64,000 nt of DNA from Mucor racemosus (taxonomy: Eukaryota > Mucoromycota > Mucoromycetes > Mucorales > Mucoraceae). Both the position numbers and the translations under genes were made by a program. Under the pieces are notes generated by a model that made no database searches, was not told the origin of the DNA, and was given only the letters and a program-made list of their open reading frames with translations. The stretch lies in contig JAPEHQ010000005.1 of the NCBI GenBank assembly GCA_027405735.1, positions 1,488,001 through 1,552,000 on the forward strand. Reading direction: 5' to 3'. This document shows, one piece after another, positions 1 to 11,926 of this stretch; positions within the stretch are counted from its first letter, which is position 1; each line of letters begins with the position of its first letter.

Positions 1-835
1 TTTCTTTTCAGTATCCCAAGCCTTGAAAATCTTGGAATACTGTTTCTTTTCTTCAACAGTGACAGCCCAAGGAATCTTGACATTCTTGGATAAACTTTCG
101 AATCCAACAGGAGGTGTATAGTTTGTTGTATGTGGCATCATTCGATTTGTGAAATCCATATTATTACCTGCCATACCAGTGGGCATGGCAACTTGAGGTC
201 CTCCATTCATCGGTGTCACGCCTGTCATCATAGGTTGTTGCATATATCCAGTAGGTTGCGATGGCACATAACCAGTAGGCTGTGATGGTACATAGCCTGT
301 AGATTGTTGTGCTACAAGTGATTGTTGAGGTCCATTCTGAACTGCTACTACTGCGTTACGGATTTCATTGCGAATCTCTTCAGGTAATGAAGCTGGAATT
401 TCACTGCCTGTCATTTTCATGGATGTAAGGTACATGGCTGTTGCAAATTCTGGAAAAGATAATTGTGGCTGATTGGTAACGTTGGAAAGGTCCCTATGCA
501 TATAATATTAAGAAAGAATGCTTTATGTGTAAATGATTTATCATAGAATACCAAATGTGAGCAAGGTTATCGTCCCCAATATTGGACCGAGAAAGTACTT
601 CTCTAGCAGCAGCAGCTAAATGTAAATGCAATTTTCAATAATTTTTCCATGTCTAAATGTATGAAAATATACCAGATAAAACGTTGCTTCCGCCAGCAAC
701 TTGAGAGAATACCATTTCGTATTTGTTTTGATCAGCTTGAGCGAGGAAACTCAAACGTATTCCTACGATAAAAAATAGAATTAACTCACATTCAGTCTAC
801 AATGTATCTATTGTACCTTTTGATGGTCCTGCCAT
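1..835 (-). CDS. PAN1: PAN1-like EH-domain endocytic scaffold, 5' part (runs off the left edge)
   Basis: Exons, in transcription order: 835-817, 762-673, 615-552 and 493-1, all with GT-AG introns; the frame is open for 222 codons to the window edge. The protein starts MAGPSKGIRLSFLAQADQ and contains an EH domain at about residues 13-100, with AREVLSRSNI, the helix around LAHIWDLSN and FPEFATAMYL. A linker with repeated QPTGY motifs follows, then the start of a second EH-like domain (IPWAVTVEEKKQYSKIFKAW). Pan1/Eps15-type proteins scaffold endocytic coats and activate Arp2/3 actin assembly at the plasma membrane by binding NPF motifs. Three copies of the Prk1/Ark1 phosphorylation pattern (V-x-x-Q-x-T-G) sit in the linker, as in yeast Pan1. 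Domain order and the QPTG linker favour Pan1 over another Eps15/intersectin relative, but the C-terminal part is not visible. The start is the first ATG, in a 19-nt exon. Confidence 0.85.
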
Positions 836-1126
836 ATTTTATCGTTATGAAAGAAAGAAAGAATAAAGCTTCGTATATTTTACCTCTTCTTGGTTTCTTT
901 TTGCCTCTGGTTCGCGGGTTAATTCGTCAATTAGATTTCCAACCTATTAGAAGCTCCTTTGCTGCAACATAAAGGTGTGCAACCACTTGCTACAGACCTG
1001 TGCGGAGAACCATTGCATCACTCCCCGGTAGCTTTATTGTACATAAGATCGTATGGTATATTTCATTATAGCTTACTTTTTCTGCAAACCATTGTTGTAT
1101 AGTTAAAAGACATCGATTATTCTGTC
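836..1126. promoter_or_regulatory. Divergent intergenic region between PAN1-like and OCT1
   Basis: This 291-bp gap separates two head-to-head start codons, so it must hold both promoters and both 5' UTRs. I see no clear TATA element for either gene. The bidirectional role is inferred from gene orientation alone. Confidence 0.5.
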
Positions 1127-3559
1127 ATGTCGATATCAACCCTTAAATCATTACCTCAATTTCGTAAAAATGTAATTAATCAAGCATCTCGCTTATTCGC
1201 TATACAATCTTGCCGTTATGCTACTCTTCGTCGAGCAAATACAGCAACCAACACAGTAGAAAATGGAAACGACAAGAATGATCACATTCGTTCCATCTTT
1301 GATGATAATGCCGCTTGGAAACATAATTTAGCATACAAAACATCCTCTACTAAGCCTGTAGGACTCTTTGAGAATCCTCACTTTAGTAATATCCATGGCA
1401 TAGATTTCGCCACAAAGCAAGCAATCCAAAGAGCTCAAATCATCGTTGAACGTATCTGTAACGCACCCGATAATGGACCCAAAGAAATGGCCAAAATCGT
1501 TAAAAATTTAGATAGATTATCAGATACTCTTTGTAGCGTAATTGATATGGCTGAATTTGTTCGTAACGCTCATCCTGATCAAATTATCATGGAAGCTGCC
1601 AACAAAGCCTATGGTGATTTATGTTCATATATGAATACATTAAACACGGATGTCCGAATTCATCAGGTAATAAAATCACAAATAGTTTGGCTTATACGTT
1701 ACTCATAGAGATTTGTTAGGTACTATCACTTGCATTAGCAGATAAATCGATTGTTTCCAAATTTACTCCTGATGAACATGCAGCAGCAATTGTATTTTTA
1801 CGAGATTTTGAGAAATCTGGCATTCATTTACCCAACCAACAAAGAGCAGAATTTGTTGATCTGTCAGACCAAATCATTCATCTTGGCCGTGAATTTATTC
1901 AAATGAATCCAAGAGCTATCAAGCAAGTAAAAATCAAGCATTCAGCATTAGGCGGCGTTAGTCCAAGTGTCATTAGATCTGTTGTTAGTAAAGATGGATA
2001 TGCCTATGTTCCAACAGATTCAACAGAATGTCAAATGATCTTGAAATATGCACAAAATGAAAATATCCGTAGACAAGTATATGAGTCTATGAATTCTGCA
2101 ACAAAAGAAAGCATCATGACTTTAGAACAATTGATGATGACTCGGTCTGATTTAGCTACCTTGGTTGGTAGAGAATCGTATGCTGATTTACAGTTGCAGG
2201 ATAAAATGGCTAAAAACCCAAGTAAGATTTAACCTATTGCTTACCATAAAAGAAACCAAGCATACTAATTTGATTATAGACAATGTGGATGCTTTCCTTA
2301 GAACTTTATTAGGACATCAAGAGCCTACATTTAAAAATGATGTCAATTTGCTCCAAGCTACAAAGCAGCAGGACCTGCGATTGAGCCATCTTCCAACTGT
2401 CAATGCATGGGATCGCGATTACTATATGCAAATGTACAGTGCTTCCCGATCTTCACCAACACATATGCCATATTTTTCAGTTGGATCAGTCATTCAAGGC
2501 CTTTCAAGGTTATTTAAACATTTGTATGGTGTTGAATTCGAGCATGCATCTCTCAAATCAGGGGAGGCATGGCATGAGCAAGTTCGTAAATTAGATGTTA
2601 TTTGTGAGCAAGAAGGCAAGATTGGTACAATTTATTGTGATCTATTCTCTCGCCCAGGCAAAACAACAAATGCAGCACATTATACCATACGCACATCTCG
2701 TCGTGTTGACAATGACGATGCTGAAAATGACATTATACATGCATTTCCTGGACGCAATTTGGATGTTTCCAACTTTTTGCCACCAGTACATCAACCTGCT
2801 GAATCTGTTCGAGGTCAAGAAGGCTTATTTCAATTACCAGTGATTGCCTTGACATGTGATTTCTCTGCTAGTGCAAAGCCTGCTTTACTCTCCATGTTTG
2901 AAGTAGAGACATTGTTTCATGAAATGGGCCATGCAATGCATTCCATGTTGGGTCGCACTGATTTTCATAATGTAGCAGGCACTCGTTGTGCTTCAGATTT
3001 TGTTGAACTACCTTCTATCTTGATGGAACACTTTGTATGGCACCCCAAAGTATTGCCTTTATTTGCAAATGGCAGTGTATCACCCGATGCTGTACAAGCA
3101 TTCTTGAAACAACGCAGAAGATTTAGTGGCATCGAAGTCAATAGTCAAATTTTAATGGCATTAGTCGATCAAAGATATCATTCATCTCAAGTAGATAATC
3201 CTCAATTTTCTAGTGTCACTGAGTGGTATAAATTGCAAGATCAAGTTGGCCTCTTTCCTAGTGTGCCTGGTACCATGTGGCCTGTTCAATTTGGCCATTT
3301 GTTTGGTTATGGATCCAATTATTATTCATATTTGTTTGATAGAACATTAGCAAGACGGGTTTGGGAAACAAGCTTTAATTCTAATCCATTAGACAGAGAA
3401 AAAGGCCAAGCTTTCAGAGATAATCTATTGAAATGGGGAGGAGCTCGTGATCCATGGCAATGTGTTGCTGATGTCCTTGGTGGTGAAGATGGATCAAAGA
3501 TTGTAAATGGTGATGAAGAAGCTATGAGAACTGTTGGTGAATGGGGGATTGATGTGTAA
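1127..3559 (+). CDS. OCT1: Mitochondrial intermediate peptidase (M3 family zinc oligopeptidase)
   Basis: Three exons, 1127-1666, 1720-2221 and 2280-3559, give 773 aa, the usual length of fungal Oct1. The enzyme removes an N-terminal octapeptide from imported matrix proteins after the main processing peptidase has cut. The M3 zinc site is complete: HEMGH at H561/E562/H565, with the third ligand in SDFVELPS at E590. The N-terminus (MSISTLKSLPQFRK) is rich in S, R and K and lacks early acidic residues, fitting a matrix presequence. C-terminal family signatures such as FGHLFGYGSNYYSYLFDR and KWGGARDPW are present. The second intron is placed where the frame rejoins as MAKNPNNVDAFLRTL, matching the family. 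The gene is divergent from the PAN1-like gene. No breaks are seen. Confidence 0.95.
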
Positions 3560-4071
3560 ATATAAATAAAAAAAAAATCCGTTAATTTTACCCTTATTTT
3601 AAAAGAATTTTTCACTTGAATAAATGCGAGTTACTGAATATTTAAACTTGATATAACATTCATTAGTTTGTAAAGTGGCCTTTGATAATTTAAATTTTGA
3701 TTAAGCGCATTCATAGATCGGAATAGCGACATGCCATTCCGAAAGCGTATATCCAAACCCTACACTATTATAGAAATAGTGCCCAAATGAAATAACTGCA
3801 TTGCTTTTTCCTCGAAAAAAAATATGCACATGTACTACAAATGTTTATCTTAATACTACATGTATTCTGATGAGATAAATCGTTGTCGGATGCATGAGAA
3901 AATTCTTTAATATAGAAACAAATGAGCGTTAAAATGTATTTTACAATGCGGGGGCTCAAAATGAAATTCCAAAATGTAGAGGGGCACCGCATAATCGAAC
4001 CATATCAAACTTCTTTTCTTCTTTTCTTACTCTTTGGCCATTCATAAAAATATCGTTTTGCTATTAGACTT
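3560..4071. other. Intergenic region, OCT1 to TBC1D5-like gene
   Basis: This AT-rich spacer separates two genes in the same direction. It should hold the OCT1 3' UTR and the downstream promoter. A CT-rich stretch (4008-4032) lies about 40 bp before the next start codon, a common fungal promoter feature. No coding sequence or repeat was recognised. Confidence 0.5.
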
Positions 4072-7000
4072 ATGACACAAACACTTGAAGCAAAAAGGTA
4101 AAATATATATGGCCTTCCCAAGTGATAATAACTAAAAAAAAAAAAAAAAACTACACTAAACAGGAAAGCATGGGATATCATTTTCAATGATCCAAATTTA
4201 TCTCTTAATTCACTTCGACATCGAGCAGTTGCTGGAAGTGTTTGTCAAAATGGGCTACGTTCTGTCTGTTGGAAGGTATTTTTTTTTATTCAAAAAGGTA
4301 AAATTTAAGCATATTAATAGTAATAAAAAGATATTTCTCGGCTATCTTCCAACTTTGGAAGTTTCGACCTGGCCGTCATTGCAGTTGGAACAACGCCAAC
4401 ATTATACAAACTTGAAGAGAAAATACATCGAAGAGCCTGCTGAAAAGATGAATAAAAAGGGTGAAGAAGACCTTTCAGACAATAATCCACTTGCACTTAG
4501 TGATAGCGTAACGTATTTACTATTCTATTATAATATTTTCCATACTGATATCTCGGTTTAGAATCCATGGCAACAGTACTTCGCGGATAGCGAAACCCGA
4601 AAGGTGATTCGACAAGATGTAGAAAGAACGTAAGGGATACAATCTTGATACATATTACAACTAACTTTTGAAAGGCTATAGTTTCCCTGACGTAGATTTC
4701 TTTCGAGAAAATGATGTGCAACAACGTTTAACCGATATTTTATTTATTTACTGCAAGCTAAATCATGATGTTTCTTATCGTCAAGGCATGCATGAGTTGT
4801 TGGCTCCATTTTATTGGATTCTTGCAACTGAGAGTTTGAATACGAGCCAAATAGATCAAGACCATGTCGAGTAAGTTTGTTTATTTCAATGTAGTACATC
4901 CCAAAAACTCATTCCTGTCTTGTAGCCCTGCTTCCAAATTGATGCTTCAGGTTTTGGACTCAGCTTTTGTGGAGCATGATGCATACATTTTGTTTGATAA
5001 ACTTATGACTTTTGGAAAATCATGGTATGAATTCAATAATGATGTGCCAAACCGTAAAGCAACAAACAGTAATACAAAGGTATTTATGAGTATATACTAA
5101 TTTGTAAATTATTATTCAAACTATTGGATTAGCCTGACATTTTATCGAATAATATACCCAAGCCTACAGATGTAAGTTTTCTCCGTTGCAGTGTTTATTT
5201 GTAACGATTCTGAAGAGGTTAATTTTTAGAGTGCTCGATTAAACCCTGTTGTAATGACTTGTCACCGTATTCACCATCAATATCTACGTACTATTGATCC
5301 ATTATTGTATCGACATTTAGAAAGTTTCGGTATTGAGCCTCAATTATATGGAATGTAAGTATAATAAATCGTAGTAAATGCTTGCGTTGATATCTAACTT
5401 TCTTCTCAAGCCGTTGGATTCGATTGCTTTTTGGACGAGAATTTGACATTTACGAATTACTAAAGCTTTGGGATGCTATTTTTGCTCAAGATCCAACGTT
5501 TAAAATTGTGGAATATGTGTGTTTAGTTATCCTATTACGCATGAGAGATCAATGTAAGTATAAAGTAGATTTTGAATTTATACAGCTACTGATAGTTTAT
5601 GCAGTGTTACAGAAAGATTATGCTGAATGCTTAACTTTATTAATGAGACCTCCTCAAATAACCAAGCCAGCTTCATTAGTTGAGCAAGCAAAATATTTGC
5701 AAGAAAACTTATCTGAAGATACTGCTTTGCATATTTTACAACAAAATGATGTTAGATCTGGAAAAGATCCTCGAAATAGTATGTCTGATGGTGTTCCTGA
5801 GGTTTCACCTGGAGCTACTAGTTATTCAGGGCAACAGCAACATATTCAACAGAGAACCCTTAATCATAGAAGCTCACAAGGCTTCGATAGTTTTTCAAGA
5901 ATCACTAATAATATGATGAAAAATCCTCAAGTGAGAGACCTGAATAGAGCTATTGCTGGAGTTATGGTAAATATCATATCTATACATTCGTTCAAGTTCT
6001 CATAATCAGTAACACAAATATAGAAAAATGTAAATACTTTTGGCGAAAATGTTTTAGGTAGACCACAGGATAGCATGATTCCAAGAAGATCTACTGTCTC
6101 TTCAGAGTTTCCCTCTGGTATTGATCGCATTGCCAACACGCACACTCAAAAATATGAGCAACGCGCTCCTCCAATTCCCATTCCTAAAAATATTGAAGAT
6201 CAAACAGCAAGACTCATAACTATTAATCGCAGTATGGGAGATATGATGGCCAAATGTATATCTCTATTGGAAAACGAAATTTTCCCTGAACCAAGCCCTC
6301 AAGGAGAAAAGCAAGAAGAAGAAGAAGCCATTGACAAATTAAAAGAAGATTTACAAAATGTTCCTGAAAATGAAAAGGTGGATGAAGTAGAAAAACAAGC
6401 AGAAGATGCTGACCAAGATGTAGCCAGCTATGATAGTAACAACTCTTCTATTTCTGAAGAGAAGGAAAAGAAAGAGATTGCTGATAGTTTTACAAAACCA
6501 CATAGCCAAGATGATGCTACTATTATTATGGCTCTTGCAGGCCTCAAGCATGTGCGCGATGTTCTTCTCGGAAAGCAAGCCCATTTTGATGCTACTGTTA
6601 TCGATATAAAATTGGATGGTAGTACTCCCGACAGTACTTCAAATGGCGATGAATGGAAGTGGGATCTAGTAGACCATAAAGAGGTAGCATCTGCAGCCTC
6701 TACACCTTCATTTCCTCCTCCTCCCACTATTTCAACTAAAAGAGCATCAGCTACGATTTTCGTACCTCCCCAAACTTCATCTTCTTTAATTTCTGCAGAT
6801 ATGGACTCACCAACTTTTGAGAAAAATCAGAAGCCTTTACCACCAATTCAACAAAATCAAAGACAACAGCCCGTTACAATAATGTCACCCATTGCTACTA
6901 CTTCATTTGTTGAGGAACACAAGCTATCTCAGGCACCAATTACCTACATTCCTGCAAATCCAGCACCTCCAAAACAACAAATTAAATATAGAATTGAAGA

Positions 7001-7301
7001 TCTTTTATCAGATCCAGATCTCCAATTATCTAGCCCCAAAGCCTCTACAAACACCAAATTCAAATGGATGTTGGAAACTGAAAATAATGCTACTGACACA
7101 CAACCTTCTTCTTCTTCTTTGAGTAGTAGTGGTAGTGGTCAAGAGCTGTTTAAATCAGAGCAACAAAAGCTCTCACCAAGAAAAAGAAGTAGCTTTATCA
7201 TAAAGAAGCCTGTCACTGGAAAAGCGAATGAAAGCGCTATTGATCCTTTAGATGCTAGAAACGTAGACAGTAGAAAATCTTATGAGTATGATATGCTCTA
7301 A
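4072..7301 (+). CDS. TBC-domain Rab GTPase-activating protein, TBC1D5-like
   Basis: Eleven exons (4072-4097, 4164-4275, 4331-4507, 4562-4629, 4682-4870, 4926-5079, 5133-5171, 5230-5354, 5411-5553, 5605-5966, 6024-7301) give 890 aa. The TBC domain spans about residues 10-310. Both catalytic fingers are present: arginine R127 in IRQDVER and glutamine Q162 in YRQG. The opening (LRHRAVAGSV, then LRSVCWKIFLGYLP) and the insert between the two TBC halves resemble TBC1D5, which in animals inactivates Rab7 and works with retromer on endosomes. The C-terminal half is long, low-complexity and acidic/Ser-rich without a recognised domain. The intron at 5554-5604 could be read through in frame, but removing it restores RDQLLQKDYAECLTLLM, colinear with TBC1D5. 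The start exon is 26 nt; the ATG is inferred from an in-frame join to KAWDIIFNDP. Confidence 0.88.
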
Positions 7302-7914
7302 GAGTTTTTATTCGAAACACAAGGTTCTATAAATAAAACATTGTTTGTTATCCGTATCATACAAGCATTTACATCATTCATTTGCCTTGGTGTATAAGAA
7401 AGGGTTTATATATGCATTTTGATTTAGAGCAGCACCAATCAAGAGTAGATTGTTACATTATTGTGTCAATTATTTTCGGCTCGCAGTGAAGCATAGACTG
7501 CTGTAATGCCATCGTATCTGTCCAATTTGAGAAAACGTTGCTAGTTGGAATATTATTTAAAACATCTAATTATATCAACAGTACACATATAAACCCCATT
7601 TATAGCCATTATATATTGAATACAGTTAAGGTATACCCGCACATTTTTGTTTTGCGAAGATATATTGGCTTTTCATTGAGAAAATGAACTATTTATGCCA
7701 AAAGTAACATATATACGCATATTACTGAGTTTCAAATATAATTAATAATGACAAAATTGAGAAAAATTGATCAAAAACTTTGAAACCTTGGATACTCTAC
7801 AAACTACATAGTAAGTTGGCTTAGCATAATAATTGTTTTATGTACAACATTAGATTTAAAATCAAATGGTATAAATTTCAAAAAAAGTTTTATTATAAAA
7901 TTTACCGTAAAATC
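7302..7914. other. Intergenic region after the TBC1D5-like gene
   Basis: This is the first part of a convergent gap between the TBC1D5-like and ASE1-like genes. It is AT-rich with no gene. Nothing was recognised apart from the repeat fragment that starts at its right end. Confidence 0.4.
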
Positions 7915-8400
7915 AAGGTGAAATTTTAGAAGTTTTTTGGCTTTTTCTCTTCATTTTAAGTAATTTTTAAAAATATAATTTTTTTAAAGGATGGCCCGCA
8001 AAATTATCTACAGATTGAGCTATTGCACATATTTGTAGCTGCATTTTTCGTGGAGAAATTTAAAATTTTGTGTGATTTTTTTTGGATCCAAAGAAAAAAG
8101 GATGTGTGATTGCTCATGAAAATTATTAGGATGAATTGATCATCAATTTTTTTGTACCTTTTTTTTTGTACCTTTTTTTTTGTTTCTCCATCAAAAATTG
8201 AGGTATTTCAGAAAACTCAACAGGTATAGGTAGATATACGTTTGCACTATACATGGAGTATAAAAAACGCGATTATTAATATATCAAATATTCCGGAAAT
8301 TACGTTAAAATACCTAAAAAAAATGCAAAAATGAAAGCGCAAAAAACTTGTGATACTTGAATATGTTATAGACACACGTAAAACAAGCAGATACCACTAA
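7915..8400 (+). repeat. Family B repeat, diverged fragment (copy B4)
   Basis: The stretch aligns by eye with 24190-24660 and 59970-60800. Shared blocks include GCAAAATTATCTA followed about 45 bp later by GCTGCATTTTTCGTGGAG, and near the end a TATGTTATAGA block followed by AAAACAAG. Read in the frame open in the other copies it gives a matching peptide (QNYL..EL...AAFFVEK) before stopping. It is older or more decayed than the other copies. Boundaries are approximate. Confidence 0.6.
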
Positions 8401-9132
8401 AAACCAGCTCTGTACCTTTATTTTTCGCTGAAATATATTGCAGCAAAGTTTTGAGTCTTACGCTGTGTAAAAATGAACTCAGATAAGATATTTAAGAGTT
8501 TATTCTAAATGATGAAGCATGTAAAAACTGTTAATAACTGTTAATAACTGTAATATTTCAGGTATGTTCTGATATTCTTTATTTTGCTATTACTCCATAT
8601 AAAGAGGGAGAAAACAATGATCACAAAACCAACCCTTTTAAACTTGGAAATGCCGAAAAGTCAAATTTAGAAATTTGTTTTTGTACATGTAATAGTTAAT
8701 ATCTTCAATAGGCCCTGCATCTATTGATAAAATATTTTGTGTTTTGGAAAAATACGAATATAAATTGCTAATTCAAAATACCATTGATTCTCTCTGTACG
8801 AATTTGTAAAATGTTTCAAAATTTAATTTATTGGTTATTTTTAAGCGTGATATGTTTAGTTCTTTTCCAGTATCATACAGTACTGGTACCTGAATGTTCA
8901 TTTTGCATGATATTGAGATCGAATACTTGCCACAAATTATGAAAAAGGAGTACAATAACTTGACCCAACCAAATTTGTTTTTTCTGGAACACTAAATTTG
9001 ACTAGATCAGGTTGATCTACATGAAAATATAAAGTTTAGTTGATGCCATATTTTTTAGTAGTTTTCACTGAGACATTTACTCGATGCAATTTATCTATAA
9101 TTTTACATTGTTTGATAATTTTTATTATTATT
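8401..9132. other. Intergenic region before the ASE1-like 3' end
   Basis: AT-rich sequence with no gene. A short direct repeat of TGTTAATAAC lies near 8530-8550. Nothing else was recognised. Confidence 0.4.
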
Positions 9133-11655
9133 TTAAACAGATTTTGTAGTTGTTAATGCTCGAGAAGCAGGAATGGGTATGAGAGAGGCCATTTGACCTT
9201 TTTGTCTGAATGCTTTTGTAAGGGTAATATTTGAATTAATGTATGCAGTAGAAGAGTAAATTTCACCTTGGTTTTGTTGAGTCTCTTGTTGTTGCTGTTG
9301 CTGCTGATCTTTCTTTTGTTGTTGATCATTGCTTGTAATAGGAGACTTTGCAAGTTTCTTTTTTAATGGCATGGATTGAGATGGTTTAATCTTCTTTGGT
9401 ATACTTTGTGTTGTGTTATTGATGACTGGGGTCATGATAGCAGATACAGCGCGTGTTTTAAGTTGGTGTGGCTTTTTAGGTTGCATGATGGACCCTAAAC
9501 TACCCACTGATGCAGGTCGACTCTTTACACGTTTTACTGTATGAACAGGGTCAGAATTGAGAAAACCGAAAAATGTTTGATTTGCTTCTCTATCAGCAAT
9601 TTCATCCAGCTATTAGAAGAAGTTTATTAGTTTTTATAAATGTAACATTCAGTATATAATACCAATTCTTACCAAAGTATCGAGATAACGTCGTTCACCT
9701 ATCATTACAGGTTTACCTGCTAGTTTTTCAAACTCATTGAGAGCTTTGATCAATTGACGATCTAAATATAATAAACGTGGTAAACAATTATTACGCCATT
9801 TTTCTTCTTCTAGCAATTGAAATGAAGCTTGAAATAATCTCTTTGGATCCGAAGCAGTTTTTTCGAAATCAATCATTTTCTGTTTATATTGCAAAAAAAA
9901 AAAAAAAGAGTTAATGCAAATGCACAAAGCAGGGTTGACTTGACAGCCATTTGAATAAATTTGTACCTGTATCAAGTCTTTTCTTTCTTTCATTAATGCT
10001 TTTAATGCTTGGCCTTCAATGTGAATACTTGTAAGGTATGTCATATGATGATCGACTTGTGATTTAATTTCTAATTTTGTATCTAATAATAACAACAACA
10101 TGTAAACAAACTAGGAACTAATGACATGAAAAGAAGAAACTCACTTTTTTCGTAAAGGGATGTAATGAATTCTGTTCGTTCTATTTCTGATAGGAGACAA
10201 GCATCCCATAAGGGTATCAATTGATCCTTAAACTGTAACATGTTGGTTTAGTATAAAAAAAGAACATCTTTAAGGAGATGTAAGGAAAATTTACCTGTTG
10301 AATGTATTTGTCAAATACATTTCTCACAAGAGGATCAATATTGTTTATAATGTCTTGTAATTCAATCATGTCTTGATCGCTTAATCTAAGTGGCAAGGTG
10401 GGTCTTTCCAAGATGGGTATATTAAACTCTTCCCATACAGCTTTGATTCTCGTGGTTGAGTGATTATAGATCTGAATTCTGGTATCATACAATGATTGAA
10501 GAGCATGTTGTTTTTCTAAAAGTACATTTAGTGTTGCAGATGTTAATTCCAGTTGATTTGAAGGATGATGATAGTAATCAACTGATGATGATTCGTATTG
10601 GTCTTTCATCATACTAAGGTCAATATCTAACGGAAAATTTTGGTATAGAGTAGATAAACATGGCTCGATGGTATCATTTTCATCGTTTTTATTGGGCTGA
10701 TAGTTGAGTATATGCCAATAATAGTGAATTGTTTTTGTACATGAATTAAATCGTTGGATGCGACATGTCTATCATTAAAATATTTAGCATTTGTATATAA
10801 TATATTAATGGTAAAATACCTCAATTTCCTTTAAATCACGTAACTCACAACTAATCTATAAAATGTGCAATAGGGGTTAATTTCCAACTTTTTTTACTGT
10901 TTTTAAGGGATTATTTACTGATTGAACGGTTGCCCAAGATAAATCATTTTCATGATACTCCTATTAGTTATTGCGATTAATAGCTGAAATTAATTTACAC
11001 CTGATTGTCTTACCTTTATCGATTTAAATCTGTATGGTATGCATAATATTTTACATAGTTTTTGTATGGATATTAACCATTCATCAACATAACTCTGTCT
11101 TGTAGATATTTCCTATTGAAAAAAAAAAAAAAAAAAAAATACACTTAAAAACAAAAATAATAATAGTAAACATTCCAATATTACATGTGTTAGTCTAGAG
11201 TCTAACTCTAGTAATGCCTTTTGTTTAGGAAAAGTGGGATTCAAGTCATTGTAAATTGATAATGTCTCTGGCGAAATGTTGATTTTTTCGTTGTTGATAC
11301 TTGAATACAACATATTTTCTAATGACACACCTAGTAATTGAGATGCTAAATCGATGCTTGTCTTTTTATAATAGTTTAGTATATACATATTGTATTTTAG
11401 ATGTATTTTTATTACCATCGCATCTTCAATATTAGCGGCTAATATCATCTTTTCTCGCTTTTCACTGATTATTAGCTTTTCAAGTTCTTGGATAACATTC
11501 TACCATAAAAATGCATTAAAAAACAAAGAACAAATGTTGTTGTATATAATTATTATTCGTGTTACATGTAATTTATTATTCATTGAATATGTATCAAGGT
11601 CTATTGAAGTCCATAATGAAAATAACGTTGATAAATGAGAATACAATACGTTCAT
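9133..11655 (-). CDS. ASE1: Microtubule-bundling protein of the Ase1/PRC1/MAP65 family
   Basis: Eleven exons, in transcription order 11655-11566, 11499-11416, 11361-11185, 11112-11014, 10960-10898, 10855-10820, 10768-10295, 10232-10145, 10082-9967, 9879-9673 and 9609-9133, give 636 aa with phase kept at every junction. Family members cross-link antiparallel microtubules in the spindle midzone and are needed for anaphase and cytokinesis. The protein is largely helical, and the conserved region covers about residues 395-500: IPLWDACL, ERTEFITSLYEK, the ASDPKRLF block and LEEEKWRNNCLPRLL. The last ~150 residues are basic, Pro/Ser-rich and contain a Q-rich run, fitting the unstructured microtubule-binding tail. 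Several exons are tiny (36, 63 nt), so the N-terminal model is the less certain half. CDK sites cannot be judged by eye. Confidence 0.87.
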
Positions 11656-11926
11656 TTTTAGTTTTATATATGTATAAAAAAAAAAAAGAGAGAGAGAGAA
11701 AGAAGAAAAAGGAAAGAAAGTGTTCTATATTAAATTAAATTTGTGTACAATATGTAGACAACACATAGCCATTACATACTAATATACAATCAATTATGTG
11801 ACTCTGTACAGTATCATCAAAGCCCCTCTCCCTTTGTCTTGTTCTTGCTCTTGTTCATCTCCCTATATGTTACATATGAAACACTCAAGAAAATTGCATA
11901 TTATACAAACAAATAAATATTTATTT

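Noticed and set aside
5554..5604. Coding read-through of this segment in the TBC1D5-like gene
   Set aside because: It is in frame, but it has a GTAAGT donor and GCAG acceptor, and its removal restores colinearity with the family.
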